Positions 1 through 8,789 are shown, counted from the stretch's first letter. The stretch is 64,000 nucleotides of DNA from Mycobacterium sp. WUMAC-067 (GCF_020217485.1 NZ_JAEKMI010000008.1:1-64000); one strand, 5' to 3'. A program made the numbers and translations. The notes: generated from the letters alone by a model not told the origin.

Positions 1-413
1 GTGGCGAGGTGCGGTTCGTTGAGCACATGCGCTCTCATCACCTGGGGTTCGACATGCCGCAGGACGTGTCACCTCGCTGTGGTCGCGTGCGGGCGGTTGT
101 CACCCAACCGGGATACCGCGGCAGCGACGGAAGCCACCGGTTTCGGGATCGCGTAGATCGACTGGTTCTCCTACGCTCCGCTGCGGTTCGTTCCGACATC
201 CTTTCCCGCACCCTCGGACGAGCCCTGCCCGCCGGCTGAGTTGGTCCGCCCGCTCGAGGAAGGCATGGCCTGGGTCGTCGAAAGCGTTGCGTCGACGCGG
301 CAATCACGTTCGACGGTCTCCCAATGCGAGGATTCGAAAATGCCGGCGTCATCTGGATGACTTCTGCCGCATCGTGGCCAGACATCCGACATTGTATGTG
401 GGCCACGGTTAAC
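1..413. other. No supported gene at left edge
   Basis: Several short open frames exist on both strands, but none has a convincing start, a family match or a partner. The stretch may contain the end of a neighbouring gene or relic sequence. It ends just before the operator upstream of the BlaI-type regulator. Confidence 0.5.
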
Positions 414-438
414 CTACTATGTGTGTACGTAGTTAGTG
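414..438. promoter_or_regulatory. BlaI-type operator, copy 1
   Basis: CTACTA and TAGTG half sites flank a GTAC centre, 41 bp before the BlaI-type gene, so autoregulation is likely. It matches the copy at 3391-3415 at 22 of 25 positions. The site is seen; its binding by the adjacent repressor is inferred. Confidence 0.65.
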
Positions 439-479
439 TATGACGGTGACCGGCGTGGGAATGCTGAGCGGATCGGAGG

Positions 480-863
480 GTGACGGTGCGCGTGCGCGGG
501 TTCGGGGAGTTGGAAGCGGTGGTGATGGACCGCATCTGGGACCGGAATGGAACCACTACGGTCCGCGAGATATTTGACGAGCTGGCCGCTGAACGCGAGA
601 TCGCCTACACGACAGTGATGTCGACCATGGACAACCTGCACACCAAGGGGTGGCTGGAGCGTGAGCGAGACGGCAAGGCCTACCGGTACTGGCCTACATT
701 GACCCGCGAGCAGCACAGTGCCCAGCTCATGCGCGAGGTATTTGATGCCGGGGGGCGCTCTGAACTGGTGCTGAGCCACTTCCTCGAACAGATCAGCCCC
801 GAGGAATCCGCGCGTTTGCGTGCAGCGTTGCAGCGGCTGGCCCGACGGACCCGACGCAAGTAA
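480..863 (+). CDS. BlaI/MecI/CopY-family transcriptional repressor
   Basis: A 127-residue winged-helix repressor. Residues 8-70 form the DNA-binding domain (FGELEAVVMDRIW, then VREIFDELAAER, then YTTVMSTMDNLHTKGWL), and the charged C-terminal half would dimerise. Length is normal for the family. The start is GTG at 480. In this family the repressor is removed by proteolysis, usually by an M56 membrane protease; such a protease lies about 10 kb away at 11040. No beta-lactamase gene is nearby, so a role in beta-lactam resistance is not supported. In mycobacteria a BlaI homologue controls respiration and redox genes as well. Five similar operators in this window suggest it runs a small local regulon. 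Confidence 0.9.
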   Translation: MTVRVRGFGELEAVVMDRIWDRNGTTTVREIFDELAAEREIAYTTVMSTMDNLHTKGWLERERDGKAYRYWPTLTREQHSAQLMREVFDAGGRSELVLSHFLEQISPEESARLRAALQRLARRTRRK

Positions 864-1167
864 CCGTTACGGGGCCGCCGGGTCCTGCCTTCACCCGTCG
901 AATCATGCTGCTTTGCAGACGCATTGGTTCGGAGTGGCTTCGTGATCGCCGGACGCTAGGGTGGTCCCACCCTGCCGCCATCCGTCAATCGGATACGCAG
1001 CACCGGTGGCACCGGCACGCCGCGCAGTGCTTATCCCACACACCGCCCACCGCGTCGGCCAGCGCCGCTAAGGCCGCGCGTCGGGTGTATCTACCCATCT
1101 GACGACTCTCGGGATACTCAATCAGTTTTTACGGTCATCACTAGCGCGGTCGCCGCATCTCGCCCGC
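864..1167. other. Gene-free stretch
   Basis: No frame with family similarity or a good ribosome site was found between the repressor and the small SHOCT-like gene on the other strand. Confidence 0.5.
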
Positions 1168-1410
1168 CTACATCAACCGGCGGCAGACATCATCCCCGTC
1201 GGCATCGCCGCGCGCGCCAGGTGACGTTGGCACCTGGCCGGCCCGATCAAAACCGCCGTCCGCTCCCGCCGACGGGACGCTTCGCCTCGCGTCGCGAACA
1301 TGAATCGCGAGCACCACAGCGGTGATGACGACGCCCAAAAACAGCATCACCGCCAATCCGTTGAACAACGTGCCACACCAAACCCAGCTGTCGGCGCCAT
1401 ACGAGATCAT
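1168..1410 (-). CDS. Small SHOCT-like membrane protein
   Basis: An 80-residue protein with one strong membrane helix at about residues 17-37 (LAVMLFLGVVITAVVLAI), a short linker and a C-terminal segment ARGDADGDDVCRRLM. That segment resembles the SHOCT motif (ARGEIDxxEYRRRL), which usually ends such small actinobacterial membrane proteins. The last few residues of a normal SHOCT domain are missing, so it may be slightly truncated. Function is unknown; such proteins often sit in metal or stress loci. The BlaI-type operator at 1540-1565 lies 130 bp upstream on its own strand side, so control by that repressor is plausible. Confidence 0.6.
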   Translation of the reverse strand: MISYGADSWVWCGTLFNGLAVMLFLGVVITAVVLAIHVRDARRSVPSAGADGGFDRAGQVPTSPGARGDADGDDVCRRLM

Positions 1411-1539
1411 CGCCGCACTACCTCCGTCTCATCACCGATCACCACGCGACCACGAGATCCGAAAACCGAGACCGCCCAACCGCATCGCCCAACTAGGACT
1501 GCGCCGCCACCGGCCTGCCGACGAGTCTGATCTGCATTC

Positions 1540-1565
1540 CTACTATCTATGTACACAGATAGTAG
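1540..1565. promoter_or_regulatory. BlaI-type operator, copy 2 (near-perfect palindrome)
   Basis: A 26-bp palindrome with one mismatch pair: CTACTATCTATGT faces ACACAGATAGTAG. It is almost identical to the copy at 10443-10468. It lies between the SHOCT-like gene (minus strand) and the sigma-factor relic (plus strand), so it may serve either or both. Operator function is inferred from its likeness to the site in front of the BlaI-type gene. Confidence 0.65.
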
Positions 1566-1826
1566 ATCAATTCGAAATATCCGGCAACGGACAGAGATGA
1601 TGCGGCTCTGGCCGCGGCCCGCTGCTCCTGTCCACGGGCCAAGCCGGTCACGCGACGATGAACGCGTTCGGCCATGCGTTGGCGAGGAATCGGACGAAAC
1701 AATCGTGACAACAACCAGATATGAAACTGCATCTACGTACCGGCTGGCATAGATGATGACGGTCGCGACGCTTCGGCTGGTGAACCTGCCAGGCGCCCCA
1801 CTCGTGTCATAGCAGGAGGTGATGGA

Positions 1827-2231
1827 GTGCCAGGGGTCATCGGCGGATCGGAACTGCAAGCGGCGAGGACGGCTCGCGACGACGATCATGCCGCCGCCTT
1901 GTGGCGATATGCGTTTCGATTGATAGGCCATGCGAGTCGTCCCGAAGACGTCGTCTGCGAGACCCTGCTCCGGGGACCTCAAATTGCCGAAGGACCGTCA
2001 AGTCCCGATTGCGCTAGGTCGCTCGGCACGCCGGCTTACCCAGCAATCACGCCGGCTTACCCAGCAATCACGCCGGCTTACGCAGCAATAGAGCGAGGTG
2101 ACACGTTGACAGCGCTACCGCCCATCGCGATGCCCGTCGACAGCGAAAGCCAAAAGATGCAAGGCAATTGGCTCGAGACCAAAGCCATCCGACAGCCCGT
2201 CCGTGCGCCATCGAGCTCGAATACCTGCTAG
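1827..2231 (+). pseudogene. Truncated ECF sigma factor
   Basis: Residues 18-50 (DDDHAAALWRYAFRLIG, then PEDVVCETLLRG) match region 2.1-2.2 of ECF sigma factors, where the usual pattern is ALxRYAxRLxG followed by AEDVVQETLLRAW. After about residue 55 the similarity stops: the -10 recognition helix and all of region 4 are missing. The frame then runs through three tandem 21-bp units that encode a repeated TPAYPAI. It therefore cannot work as a sigma factor. The anti-sigma gene that would have paired with it follows directly at about 2257. Confidence 0.6.
2027..2089. repeat. Three tandem 21-bp direct repeats
   Basis: Units are at 2027-2047, 2048-2068 and 2069-2089. The first two are identical and the third has one substitution. 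Each is in frame and encodes TPAYPAI-like residues inside the sigma-factor relic. Confidence 0.9.
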
Positions 2232-2256
2232 TCGCTAGGGATGGAGGGTGATGGTG

Positions 2257-2973
2257 ATGATGACATCGTTACGCGGAGTTGGCCCGCCTGGTGACAACCA
2301 CCTCCACGCGATGTGGGATGCCGCGTATGTCTTGGGATCACTGTCGGCCACCGATTGGCGTGAATTCGAGGCGCACATGGCCGGCTGCCCGCAATGCCGT
2401 CAGGCCGTTGCCGAGCTCAGCGGCATTCCGGCCATGCTGGCGCAGCTCGCCCGCAGTGACATTGGTGCGATCAACGAGGCAGACCACCCAGCCGGAGCAA
2501 CCGAGATGCCGCCGGATTTGCTGCCGTCGATGCTGGCCGCGGTCCGTTCGCACCGCGTTCGAAGCCGCGCGATGACCTGGGTGGGCTCGGCTGCCGCTGC
2601 CGTCATCCTGACGATCGGTGTGCTAATTGGGGTTAATGGTAGGTTCCCGACATCGCCGCCACAGGCGGCGCTGCCGATGGACCAAATCGGTACGACCCTG
2701 CTGGCATCGACAGTGTCACTTAGCGGCCAGCAATGGGGTACAAACATCGCGCTGAAGTTCGTGTGCCTAGCTCCACCCGATGCTCCTCACGATACGGTGG
2801 CGTTGGTCGTCGTGGGCCGCGACGGCAGCCAGACCCGGCTGGCGACGTGGGTGGCGATCCCAGGCCATACGGCGACGCCCACCGGTAGCATTTCGATGCC
2901 GGTAACCCAGATCGCCGCAGTACAAGTGGTTTTGGCCGACAACGGCCACGTGATGCTCCAGCGCTCGATCTAG
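2257..2973 (+). CDS. Anti-sigma factor with HC2-type zinc finger
   Basis: About 238 residues. The N-terminal anti-sigma domain carries the zinc-binding motif H-x3-C-x2-C (HMAGCPQC), typical of zf-HC2/ZAS proteins. A single membrane helix follows near residue 110 (VGSAAAAVILTIGVLIGV), and the C-terminal domain would be extracytoplasmic, as in RskA-like proteins. GGAGGG at 2243-2248 favours a start at GTG 2254 or ATG 2257. In the family it holds an ECF sigma factor inactive at the membrane. Here the partner gene just upstream is truncated, so the protein looks orphaned unless it acts on a sigma factor encoded elsewhere. Confidence 0.8.
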   Translation: MMTSLRGVGPPGDNHLHAMWDAAYVLGSLSATDWREFEAHMAGCPQCRQAVAELSGIPAMLAQLARSDIGAINEADHPAGATEMPPDLLPSMLAAVRSHRVRSRAMTWVGSAAAAVILTIGVLIGVNGRFPTSPPQAALPMDQIGTTLLASTVSLSGQQWGTNIALKFVCLAPPDAPHDTVALVVVGRDGSQTRLATWVAIPGHTATPTGSISMPVTQIAAVQVVLADNGHVMLQRSI

Positions 2974-3390
2974 CCTCGACCGTAGCCGCACCCAATTGTT
3001 ATGCGAGGCGCAACGCTACGGCTCCGCCTCGAAGTTGTTCTGGTCGGTGTGGGTTCTCCGGGCTGGACGGTGTCGTAGGTCAGGACGATTCGTCGTGTGC
3101 GTTGAGGGCAGGGCAGCAGGGTCGCCGCTCATGGGATTGCCATTAAGGAAGTCCCGTAGCGTCTTCCGGCACCGGCTCGCAGCCCGCCGATGCTGCCGGT
3201 GGACAGGCCCACGCCCAATTCTGTAAGAACTCGTCGAGGGTAAACGTTCCTTCACGGGCTATTGATATGAATCACTGCGTCAAGCCGTGCGTGTGCACGA
3301 GGCCGATTCTCCGACGGGCGACGCCGATCATCGCTGGACCTCAACAGTTACTCAGACTGGGGAGGCCTGTGCGCTTTATCGTTTAATCAT
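2974..3390. other. Gene-free stretch
   Basis: Short frames here have no recognisable domain or good start. Nothing further is supported before the third BlaI-type operator. Confidence 0.5.
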
Positions 3391-3415
3391 CTACTATATG
3401 TGTACGTAGACAGTG
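3391..3415. promoter_or_regulatory. BlaI-type operator, copy 3
   Basis: It shares CTACTAT, TGTGTACGTAG and AGTG with copy 1 at the same spacing (22 of 25 bases). It precedes a decayed BlaI-like coding remnant and, 220 bp on, the Met-rich membrane protein gene. Confidence 0.65.
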
Positions 3416-3489
3416 CTGCATCGGTGACCCCTGAGAGGGATTGGCGCCGCTGACAGATAGGAACGAGGATTGCTCCGTCGCAACCCGCA

Positions 3490-3605
3490 TATGGGTATTC
3501 GATGCTGGCAGCGAATCTGATCGGGTCGAGTCCACAATATTTCCGAGGCGCTTGACCAGCTGGCGGCCGAACGTCAAGGGTGGAACGGCCTTCCAAGGCC
3601 AGTAA
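3490..3605 (+). pseudogene. Relic of a second BlaI-type repressor gene
   Basis: Bases near 3535-3570 can be read as ISEALDQLAAER. This parallels VREIFDELAAER in the intact repressor at 480. They are followed by AAGGGTGGAACG, which parallels the KGWLER codons after an internal deletion. Upstream lies an operator nearly identical to that of the intact gene. The alignment is by eye and short, so it is a suggestion rather than a proof. Confidence 0.4.
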
Positions 3606-3633
3606 CATAATCTAGCGAAACTCGGAGGTGCAC

Positions 3634-3960
3634 ATGACTGAAACACCCCAAGCACCAAGCGAATCCACGGCCGGGAAACCGAACCCTCAGCGATCCAGCC
3701 GCCTAGGTCAGGCCGCGGCAGTGGTGGGAATCACCGCCGGTGTTGTCTTCATCGTGGGTGCGGTGTTCTTTTCGGGCTTTTTCCTTGGCTCCCGCTGGGA
3801 GCATCACAACGGACCGCAGGTGATGCGCTGTGAGATGGGCGGGTCTGGCGGCGGAATGGGAGGCATGATGGGGGCCGGTGGCATGGGGCCGATGGGGCCT
3901 GGTCAACCGCCGTCGTCGACGTCGACTACTCCTTTGGCCCCGGTCACTCCGCGACCGTAG
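3634..3960 (+). CDS. Small membrane protein with Met/Gly-rich tail
   Basis: 108 residues from ATG 3634, with GGAGG at 3624-3628. One membrane helix lies at about residues 27-51 (AAVVGITAGVVFIVGAVFF). After it come WEHHNG, MRCEM and a Gly/Met-rich run (GGMGGMMGAGGMGPMG), then a Pro/Ser/Thr tail. Clustered Met with His and Cys outside the membrane is a common way to bind Cu(I). With a copper ATPase nearby, metal binding is a reasonable inference. No named family was recognised. The operator at 3391-3415 suggests BlaI-type control, and a hairpin follows the stop codon. Confidence 0.7.
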   Translation: MTETPQAPSESTAGKPNPQRSSRLGQAAAVVGITAGVVFIVGAVFFSGFFLGSRWEHHNGPQVMRCEMGGSGGGMGGMMGAGGMGPMGPGQPPSSTSTTPLAPVTPRP

Positions 3961-3967
3961 CCGTATC

Positions 3968-3999
3968 GCCTAGGAACCGCGATCTAGAGGTTCCTAGGC
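3968..3999 (+). terminator. Hairpin terminator after the Met-rich gene
   Basis: Perfect 11-bp stem (GCCTAGGAACC with GGTTCCTAGGC) and a 10-base loop, 8 bp after the stop codon. No T run follows, which is common for mycobacterial terminators. Confidence 0.6.
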
Positions 4000-4353
4000 C
4001 ATTAACTCCGAAAACCTACTCGCAGCAAAGAAATTCGTGCTCGGCCGAAGCATCATCGTCGCCCATCATGGCTGCCCTCGCGACGAGGGCCGCGGCGAAG
4101 GACATCGTTGACTGGGCGTCCGCGGACATTCCGTCATCGCACATGCCGGCGGCGCTCACCACTGATCACCACCAACCTAGCCCCGCGGACACCAGAAGGA
4201 CTGCCAGGCCGGACCTCCGGACCAGGGAGCGAATGCTGGTGGCGCTGGAAGGATGCGCGGATTCAGCTGGGGACTGAGGTGTCAACGGTTTCTGAAAATT
4301 GACCCTTTTCGGTTCCCGGGAAATCGACCCGCCTTGGCTGTGGTCCTGTCTCG
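4000..4353. other. No intact gene; IS-end-like repeats at its right side
   Basis: On the minus strand a frame reads RSLVRRSGLAVLLVSAGLGW, then a stop, then a Met/Asp/Cys-containing stretch ending at about 4019. It may be a broken small secreted protein. At 4286-4305 and 4310-4330 two related units (CGGTTTCTGAAAATTGACCC and a variant) sit in tandem, like the multiple terminal repeats of IS21-type elements. Neither reading is strong. Confidence 0.35.
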
Positions 4354-5145
4354 TTAGTGCACGGCTTGGAGGAGGTAGAGGGTTGCGGTTGCGATGGCCA
4401 GAGCGCCCAACCCCACGCGGAGGGAGTGTTCGGGAAGGTGTGGTTGCAGCCGTGCGCCGAGGTAGCCGCCAATAAGTCCGCCAGCGCCGGCGATGAGTCC
4501 GATGGTCCAGTCGGGTGCGATGTGGTGTCCGGCGGCCGCAATTGCTAGGAGGAGGTAGGTGATCGCGCCGACGGCTGAGGTGATGAAGGTGGAGACCAGG
4601 GTGGCCGGCGCAACCATGGCGATGGGAACGCCGCGCCCGACCAGGATCGGGCTTAGCAGTGATCCGCCACCGATACCGTAGATCCCACCGATCACACCGA
4701 CGATGGTTGCCAGCACGATGGTCGTTGATGTTGGCGGTGGGACTGCCCGCGGTGGCGATGCGGCCGCCGGGTTTTGTGGAAGACACAACCAGATCCCCAG
4801 TGGGAGAAGGAATCCAGCGACAAGCAGCCGGAAGACTTGGGGCCCCGGGATGAGGAATACCCGGATGATGGCGCCGATCACCATGCCGGGCAGCGTGCCG
4901 ATCAGCAGCATGGCGGTCAGCGGGCTATGTAACGGTGCTTGAGTGCGGTAGCGCACAAGAGCGCCGGGAATCGCCACGATGTTAAACAGCAAGTTAGTGG
5001 GGGTGACCGCGGGGTTTGGCACCTGCAGCACGGTGAGTTGAATGGGCAGCAGGAACGCTGCACCTGACACGCCCACCGGGGCAGTCAGCAGAGCGACGCC
5101 CAATCCCGCCACGAAACTCAGCAGCACCACTTCAAGGGCATTCAC
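4354..5145 (-). CDS. TauE/SafE-family membrane permease
   Basis: 263 residues with about eight hydrophobic segments in two halves and the family's glycine-rich loops (GVSGAAFLLPIQL near residue 25, GGIYGIGGGSLLSPILV near residue 150). The family exports or imports sulfite, sulfoacetate, taurine-related or other small anions through the inner membrane. Length is normal. It lies downstream of the MerR gene on the same strand with a 229-bp gap, so read-through is possible but not shown. The substrate cannot be told from the sequence. Confidence 0.85.
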   Translation of the reverse strand: MNALEVVLLSFVAGLGVALLTAPVGVSGAAFLLPIQLTVLQVPNPAVTPTNLLFNIVAIPGALVRYRTQAPLHSPLTAMLLIGTLPGMVIGAIIRVFLIPGPQVFRLLVAGFLLPLGIWLCLPQNPAAASPPRAVPPPTSTTIVLATIVGVIGGIYGIGGGSLLSPILVGRGVPIAMVAPATLVSTFITSAVGAITYLLLAIAAAGHHIAPDWTIGLIAGAGGLIGGYLGARLQPHLPEHSLRVGLGALAIATATLYLLQAVH

Positions 5146-5374
5146 CAGTGCACTATCACTGCTCTGGGCTCGTCTGGCCAGGGTTTTGATACAAGACTGA
5201 TCGTGACCGCCGAGTCGGCAGATGGGGCCGCTTCAAACCGTCGCTACCGAGACCTAACCCGTCACAGACATCCGCAAGTCTGACTCGATGAACCCACTAC
5301 TGCCTAGGTAAACGCGCAGGAGCCCTCGGAAACCGTGTACGTGCTGGTCCCGCCAGGATGTCGATCTAGCTGTA

Positions 5375-5815
5375 CTAGCCACGGGCGTCCGTGAGTTCGG
5401 CGGCTTCTGGGGCGTCCAGGTCGTTTTCCAAGATCCAGCACACGGTGGAATGGTCATGTTTGGTCGGCGCATGGCGTGATGCACGGTCGAGAAGAGTCTG
5501 CAAGTGACCCTCAAGCGCGACGAGTTCGGCGATCTGGGCGCGGACTTGGTCAAGGCGGCTATGCAGGACTTGGCGGACGTGCCCGCACGGCATCTCGCCG
5601 CGGTCATGAATCGCCAAGATTTGGCGAACCTTCTGCAGGGTCAACCCGGCCGCTTGACCGCGATGGATGAACCGCAGCCGATCCACGATCTCGGGTCCAT
5701 AGTCGCGATACCCGGAAGCGCTGCGTGCGGGCAACGGTAACAGCCCCGAGTCCTCGTAGAAGCGGATCGTCTTGGTGCTGGTGTTGGTCAGTTTGGCCAG
5801 CTCGCCGATCTTCAT
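5375..5815 (-). CDS. MerR-family heavy-metal-responsive regulator
   Basis: 146 residues. The N-terminal winged helix is standard (MKIGELAKLTNTSTKTIRFY at residues 1-20, SGYRDYGPEIVDRLRFI after it). A dimerisation helix follows, and then candidate metal ligands Cys77 and His79 (MPCGHV) and Cys126 (STVCWIL). This suits a metal or thiol sensor, though the exact metal is unclear. The gene faces away from the DUF1490-ctpV operon. The shared upstream region holds a perfect 20-bp dyad inside a 19-bp promoter spacer, the hallmark of MerR activation. It probably activates the copper ATPase operon and limits its own expression. Confidence 0.88.
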   Translation of the reverse strand: MKIGELAKLTNTSTKTIRFYEDSGLLPLPARSASGYRDYGPEIVDRLRFIHRGQAAGLTLQKVRQILAIHDRGEMPCGHVRQVLHSRLDQVRAQIAELVALEGHLQTLLDRASRHAPTKHDHSTVCWILENDLDAPEAAELTDARG

Positions 5816-5822
5816 GCGCCCT

Positions 5823-5853
5823 CCTTGACCTTCCAGTGCACTGGAAGGATAAC
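5823..5853 (+). promoter_or_regulatory. MerR-type promoter with 19-bp spacer
   Basis: TTGACC at 5823-5828 and TAACAC at 5848-5853 are separated by 19 bp. The dyad CCTTCCAGTGCACTGGAAGG lies at 5827-5846. The overlong spacer with a central dyad is typical of promoters untwisted by MerR proteins. It points right, towards DUF1490 and ctpV. Confidence 0.8.
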
Positions 5854-6039
5854 ACTGGATTCATGGCAATCGCGAGCTGCGGCGGTGCGCTCAAGGTTGA
5901 CGGTTGGTTTCGGTGAGTCCAGAAGTCACCTTGGTCCCAGAGATTGTTGCCGGCTTGTACGGCAGTAATTGGCCTATGACGCCCGCGGTAGTGGCTTGAT
6001 GGTCTCTTCAGTCCGGTCATCACGGCGGACACCACCGAA

Positions 6040-6062
6040 GTTGAACCCACCGACGGGTCAAC
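6040..6062. promoter_or_regulatory. Imperfect inverted repeat before DUF1490
   Basis: GTTGAACCC and GGGTCAAC flank six bases, ending 31 bp before the DUF1490 start. It could be an extra operator or a leader hairpin. It does not fit the TACCC-N5-GGGTA copper box. Confidence 0.3.
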
Positions 6063-6093
6063 AATTTGCATGACATGAAAGGGAGCACTCGGA

Positions 6094-6384
6094 ATGGTGT
6101 TGCACGGATTCTTGGTGAAGGCGGTACCCACGGTGGTGACCGGCGTAGTCGGGGTTGCCGCGTATGAGGCACTGCGCAAGGCGGCGGGGAAGGCTCCGTT
6201 GCGGAAGGCGACGGTCATCGCTACCGCTTGGGGCATACGCGTTGTCCGCGAGGCCGAGCGCAAGGCCGGGGCGGGCGCCGAGCAGGCTCGACTGACGGTC
6301 GCCGACGTGCTGGCTGAGGCCAAAGAGCGCGCCGGGGAGGAAGCTGGACCACTGACAGTGGTGGACTCGAGCGACGACAAATGA
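6094..6384 (+). CDS. DUF1490-family protein
   Basis: 96 residues with a hydrophobic N-terminal part ([21 protein letters not shown]) and a charged, Ala/Glu-rich helical C-terminus. This matches the small protein encoded between csoR and ctpV in the M. tuberculosis copper operon (Rv0968 type). Its role there is not settled; it probably supports the ATPase at the membrane. Its TGA overlaps the ATG of ctpV by four bases (ATGA), so the two are translationally coupled. The MerR-type promoter lies about 240 bp upstream. Confidence 0.85.
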   Translation: MVLHGFLVKAVPTVVTGVVGVAAYEALRKAAGKAPLRKATVIATAWGIRVVREAERKAGAGAEQARLTVADVLAEAKERAGEEAGPLTVVDSSDDK

Positions 6385-8789
6385 CCACCGGGGTCCTTGA
6401 CGGCGACGTCGCATTGAAAGTTGTATCCGATGCGTCGGGGCGGATGCGTGTGCGCGTCACGGGGTTTGGTGTGGACGCGGTTCGGGCCGTTGCGATCGAG
6501 GAGATGGTCTCCCAAGTGACCGGCGTGCAGGCCGTGCAAGCGTATCCGCGTACCGCATCCGTGGTGGTCTGGTACATGCCCCAAGCCTGCGACACCGCTG
6601 ACGTGCTGTCGGCGATCGCCGAAGCCGAGCACATCCCCGCCGAATCGGTGCCCGCGCGGGCCCCGCACTCGGCTGATATTCCAAAGGCCGGTGTGCTGCG
6701 AAGAATTGCCAGCGGGATCAGATTGGCGCTGTTCGGCTTGCGCCGTGATGTGCAAGATCGTGCGACGGACGGCGAGAGTTGCGGCGGCTGCGGGTCCGGA
6801 CCGGTCATCGGGAGTGAGTTGTCGCCGGACGAGCAGAGTCGGCGCGAACGGCGCAAGTGGTGGCGGCGGGTGTGGTTGGCCTTCCCGCTGGGGCTGGTAG
6901 CGATGGCTTCGACAATGTTCTTCGGCGCCTACCCTTGGGCGGGCTGGTTGGCGTTCGCCGCGACGGTGCCGGTGCAATTCGTCGCCGGGTGGCCGTTCCT
7001 CCAGGGGGCGGTCGAGCGGGCGCTGGAGTTGACCTCGAACATGGACACTCTGATCTCGCTGGGCACATTGACCGCGTTCCTCTACTCCACTTATCAGTTG
7101 TTTGCCGGTGGGCCTCTGTTCTTCGACACCTCGGCGCTGATCATCGCGTTCGTGGTGCTGGGCCGCTATTTCGAGGCCAGAGCCCAAGGCAAGGCGCGCG
7201 AGGCGATCAGCAAGCTGCTGGAGATCGGCGCCAAGGAAGCCACGCTGCTTGTGGACGGCGAGGAGCGCCGCGTGCCAGTCGATCAGGTCCGCGTCGGAGA
7301 CCTGGTGCGCGTGCGGCCGGGGGAGAAGATCCCGGTCGACGGCGAGGTCATCGACGGGCGCGCCGCCGTCGATGAGTCGATGCTGACCGGCGAGTCCGTC
7401 CCGGTCGAGAAAACGGTGGGCGACCATGTTGCCGGCGCGACCGTCAACACCGATGGGCTACTGACGGTGCGCGCCACGGCGGTTGGGGCGGATACTGCGC
7501 TGGCGCAGATTGTGCGACTTGTCGAGCAGGCGCAGAGCGGCAAGGCCCCGGTCCAGCGGCTGGCCGACCGGGTCTCGTCCGTGTTCGTTCCGGCCGTCAT
7601 TGTTGTTGCCGTCGCGACGTTTGCGGGGTGGACGCTGCTTGCCGGCAACCCGATCGGCGGCATGACCGCGGCGGTCGCGGTGCTGATCATCGCGTGCCCG
7701 TGTGCGCTGGGCCTGGCCACCCCCACGGCAATCATGGTCGGCACCGGCCGGGGCGCAGACCTGGGAATCCTGGTCAAGGGTGGCGAGGTGCTCGAAGCCT
7801 CGAAGAAGATCGACACGGTGGTGTTCGACAAGACCGGCACCCTCACCCGCGCCCAGATGCGGGTGACCGAGGTCGTTGCCGGCAAGCGGCGCAAGCCCGA
7901 TCTGGTGCTGCGGATCGCCGCCGCAGTCGAATCGGGCTCCGAACACCCGATCGGTGCGGCGATCGTCGCCGAAGCGCATGAGCGGGGATTGGAGATCCCG
8001 GCCGCCGCTGCGTTCACCAACGTCGCCGGGCACGGGGTACGCGCCGAGATTGACGGCAGGCCGGTGGTGGTTGGGCGGCGCACGCTCATCAACGAGCACG
8101 ATCTGGAGTTGCCCGACCATTTGGCTACCGCCGCCGCGGACCTCGAAGCACAGGGCCGCACCGCGGTGTTCGTCGGCCGCGACGGTCACGTGGTGGGTGT
8201 GCTCGCGGTGGCCGACACGGTCAAAGAAGACGCCGTCGACGTGGTCCGTCAACTGCACGCCATGGGTCTACGGGTCGCCATGATTACCGGCGACAACGCC
8301 CGCACCGCGAACGCGATCGCGAACCAGGTCGGCATCGACCAGGTGCTGGCCGAGGTGTTGCCGGAAGACAAGGTCACCGAGGTTCGCCGGCTGCAGGACG
8401 AGGGCAAGGTGGTCGCGATGGTCGGCGATGGCGTCAACGACGCCCCCGCCCTGGTGCAGGCTGACCTCGGCATTGCCATCGGCACCGGTACCGACGTGGC
8501 CATCGAGGCCTCCGACATCACCCTGATGTCTGAGCGGCTCGACGGTGTCGTGTCTGCGATCGGGCTCTCCCGGCAGACACTGCGCACCATCTACCAGAAC
8601 CTCGGCTGGGCCTTCGGCTACAACACCGCCGCAATCCCACTCGCCGCGCTCGGCATGTTGAACCCGGTCGTGGCGGGTGCCGCGATGGGGTTCTCCTCGG
8701 TCAGCGTGGTAACCAACTCGCTGCGGCTCCGCCGCTTCGGTCGCGAGGCCCAGCTGGGCGTGCGCAAATCACTGGTCGCTGTGAAATGA
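6381..8789 (+). CDS. ctpV: Copper-exporting P1B-type ATPase, CtpV-like
   Basis: 802 residues. The ion-path motif CPC is at residues 439-441 ([13 protein letters not shown]), the actuator TGES at 336-339, the phosphorylation motif DKTGT at 483-487, then the SEHPIG motif and [10 protein letters not shown]. The last two helices carry [11 protein letters not shown] and [15 protein letters not shown], the signature of Cu(I)-specific P1B-1 pumps. The N-terminal domain has a ferredoxin-like HMA outline but no CxxC. A CGGC motif sits at residues 134-137 instead. It would pump Cu(I) out of the cytoplasm. The DUF1490-ctpV pair mirrors the M. tuberculosis cso operon, but the neighbouring regulator is MerR-type rather than CsoR. 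Confidence 0.93.
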   Translation: MTTGVLDGDVALKVVSDASGRMRVRVTGFGVDAVRAVAIEEMVSQVTGVQAVQAYPRTASVVVWYMPQACDTADVLSAIAEAEHIPAESVPARAPHSADIPKAGVLRRIASGIRLALFGLRRDVQDRATDGESCGGCGSGPVIGSELSPDEQSRRERRKWWRRVWLAFPLGLVAMASTMFFGAYPWAGWLAFAATVPVQFVAGWPFLQGAVERALELTSNMDTLISLGTLTAFLYSTYQLFAGGPLFFDTSALIIAFVVLGRYFEARAQGKAREAISKLLEIGAKEATLLVDGEERRVPVDQVRVGDLVRVRPGEKIPVDGEVIDGRAAVDESMLTGESVPVEKTVGDHVAGATVNTDGLLTVRATAVGADTALAQIVRLVEQAQSGKAPVQRLADRVSSVFVPAVIVVAVATFAGWTLLAGNPIGGMTAAVAVLIIACPCALGLATPTAIMVGTGRGADLGILVKGGEVLEASKKIDTVVFDKTGTLTRAQMRVTEVVAGKRRKPDLVLRIAAAVESGSEHPIGAAIVAEAHERGLEIPAAAAFTNVAGHGVRAEIDGRPVVVGRRTLINEHDLELPDHLATAAADLEAQGRTAVFVGRDGHVVGVLAVADTVKEDAVDVVRQLHAMGLRVAMITGDNARTANAIANQVGIDQVLAEVLPEDKVTEVRRLQDEGKVVAMVGDGVNDAPALVQADLGIAIGTGTDVAIEASDITLMSERLDGVVSAIGLSRQTLRTIYQNLGWAFGYNTAAIPLAALGMLNPVVAGAAMGFSSVSVVTNSLRLRRFGREAQLGVRKSLVAVK

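Noticed and set aside
414..863. Beta-lactam resistance system
   Set aside because: The repressor is BlaI-type, but no beta-lactamase gene is present and the M56 protease has no penicillin-binding domain.
2027..2089. Possible CRISPR or small repeat array
   Set aside because: The three 21-bp units are directly adjacent with no spacers, and are in frame with a decayed gene.
6040..6062. CsoR or RicR box before DUF1490
   Set aside because: The spacing and flanks do not fit TACCC-N5-GGGTA; only an imperfect repeat is present.
5604..7427. A 607-residue open frame antisense to the MerR/DUF1490/ctpV region
   Set aside because: It is a GC-rich shadow of real genes, has no domain, and crosses the MerR promoter.
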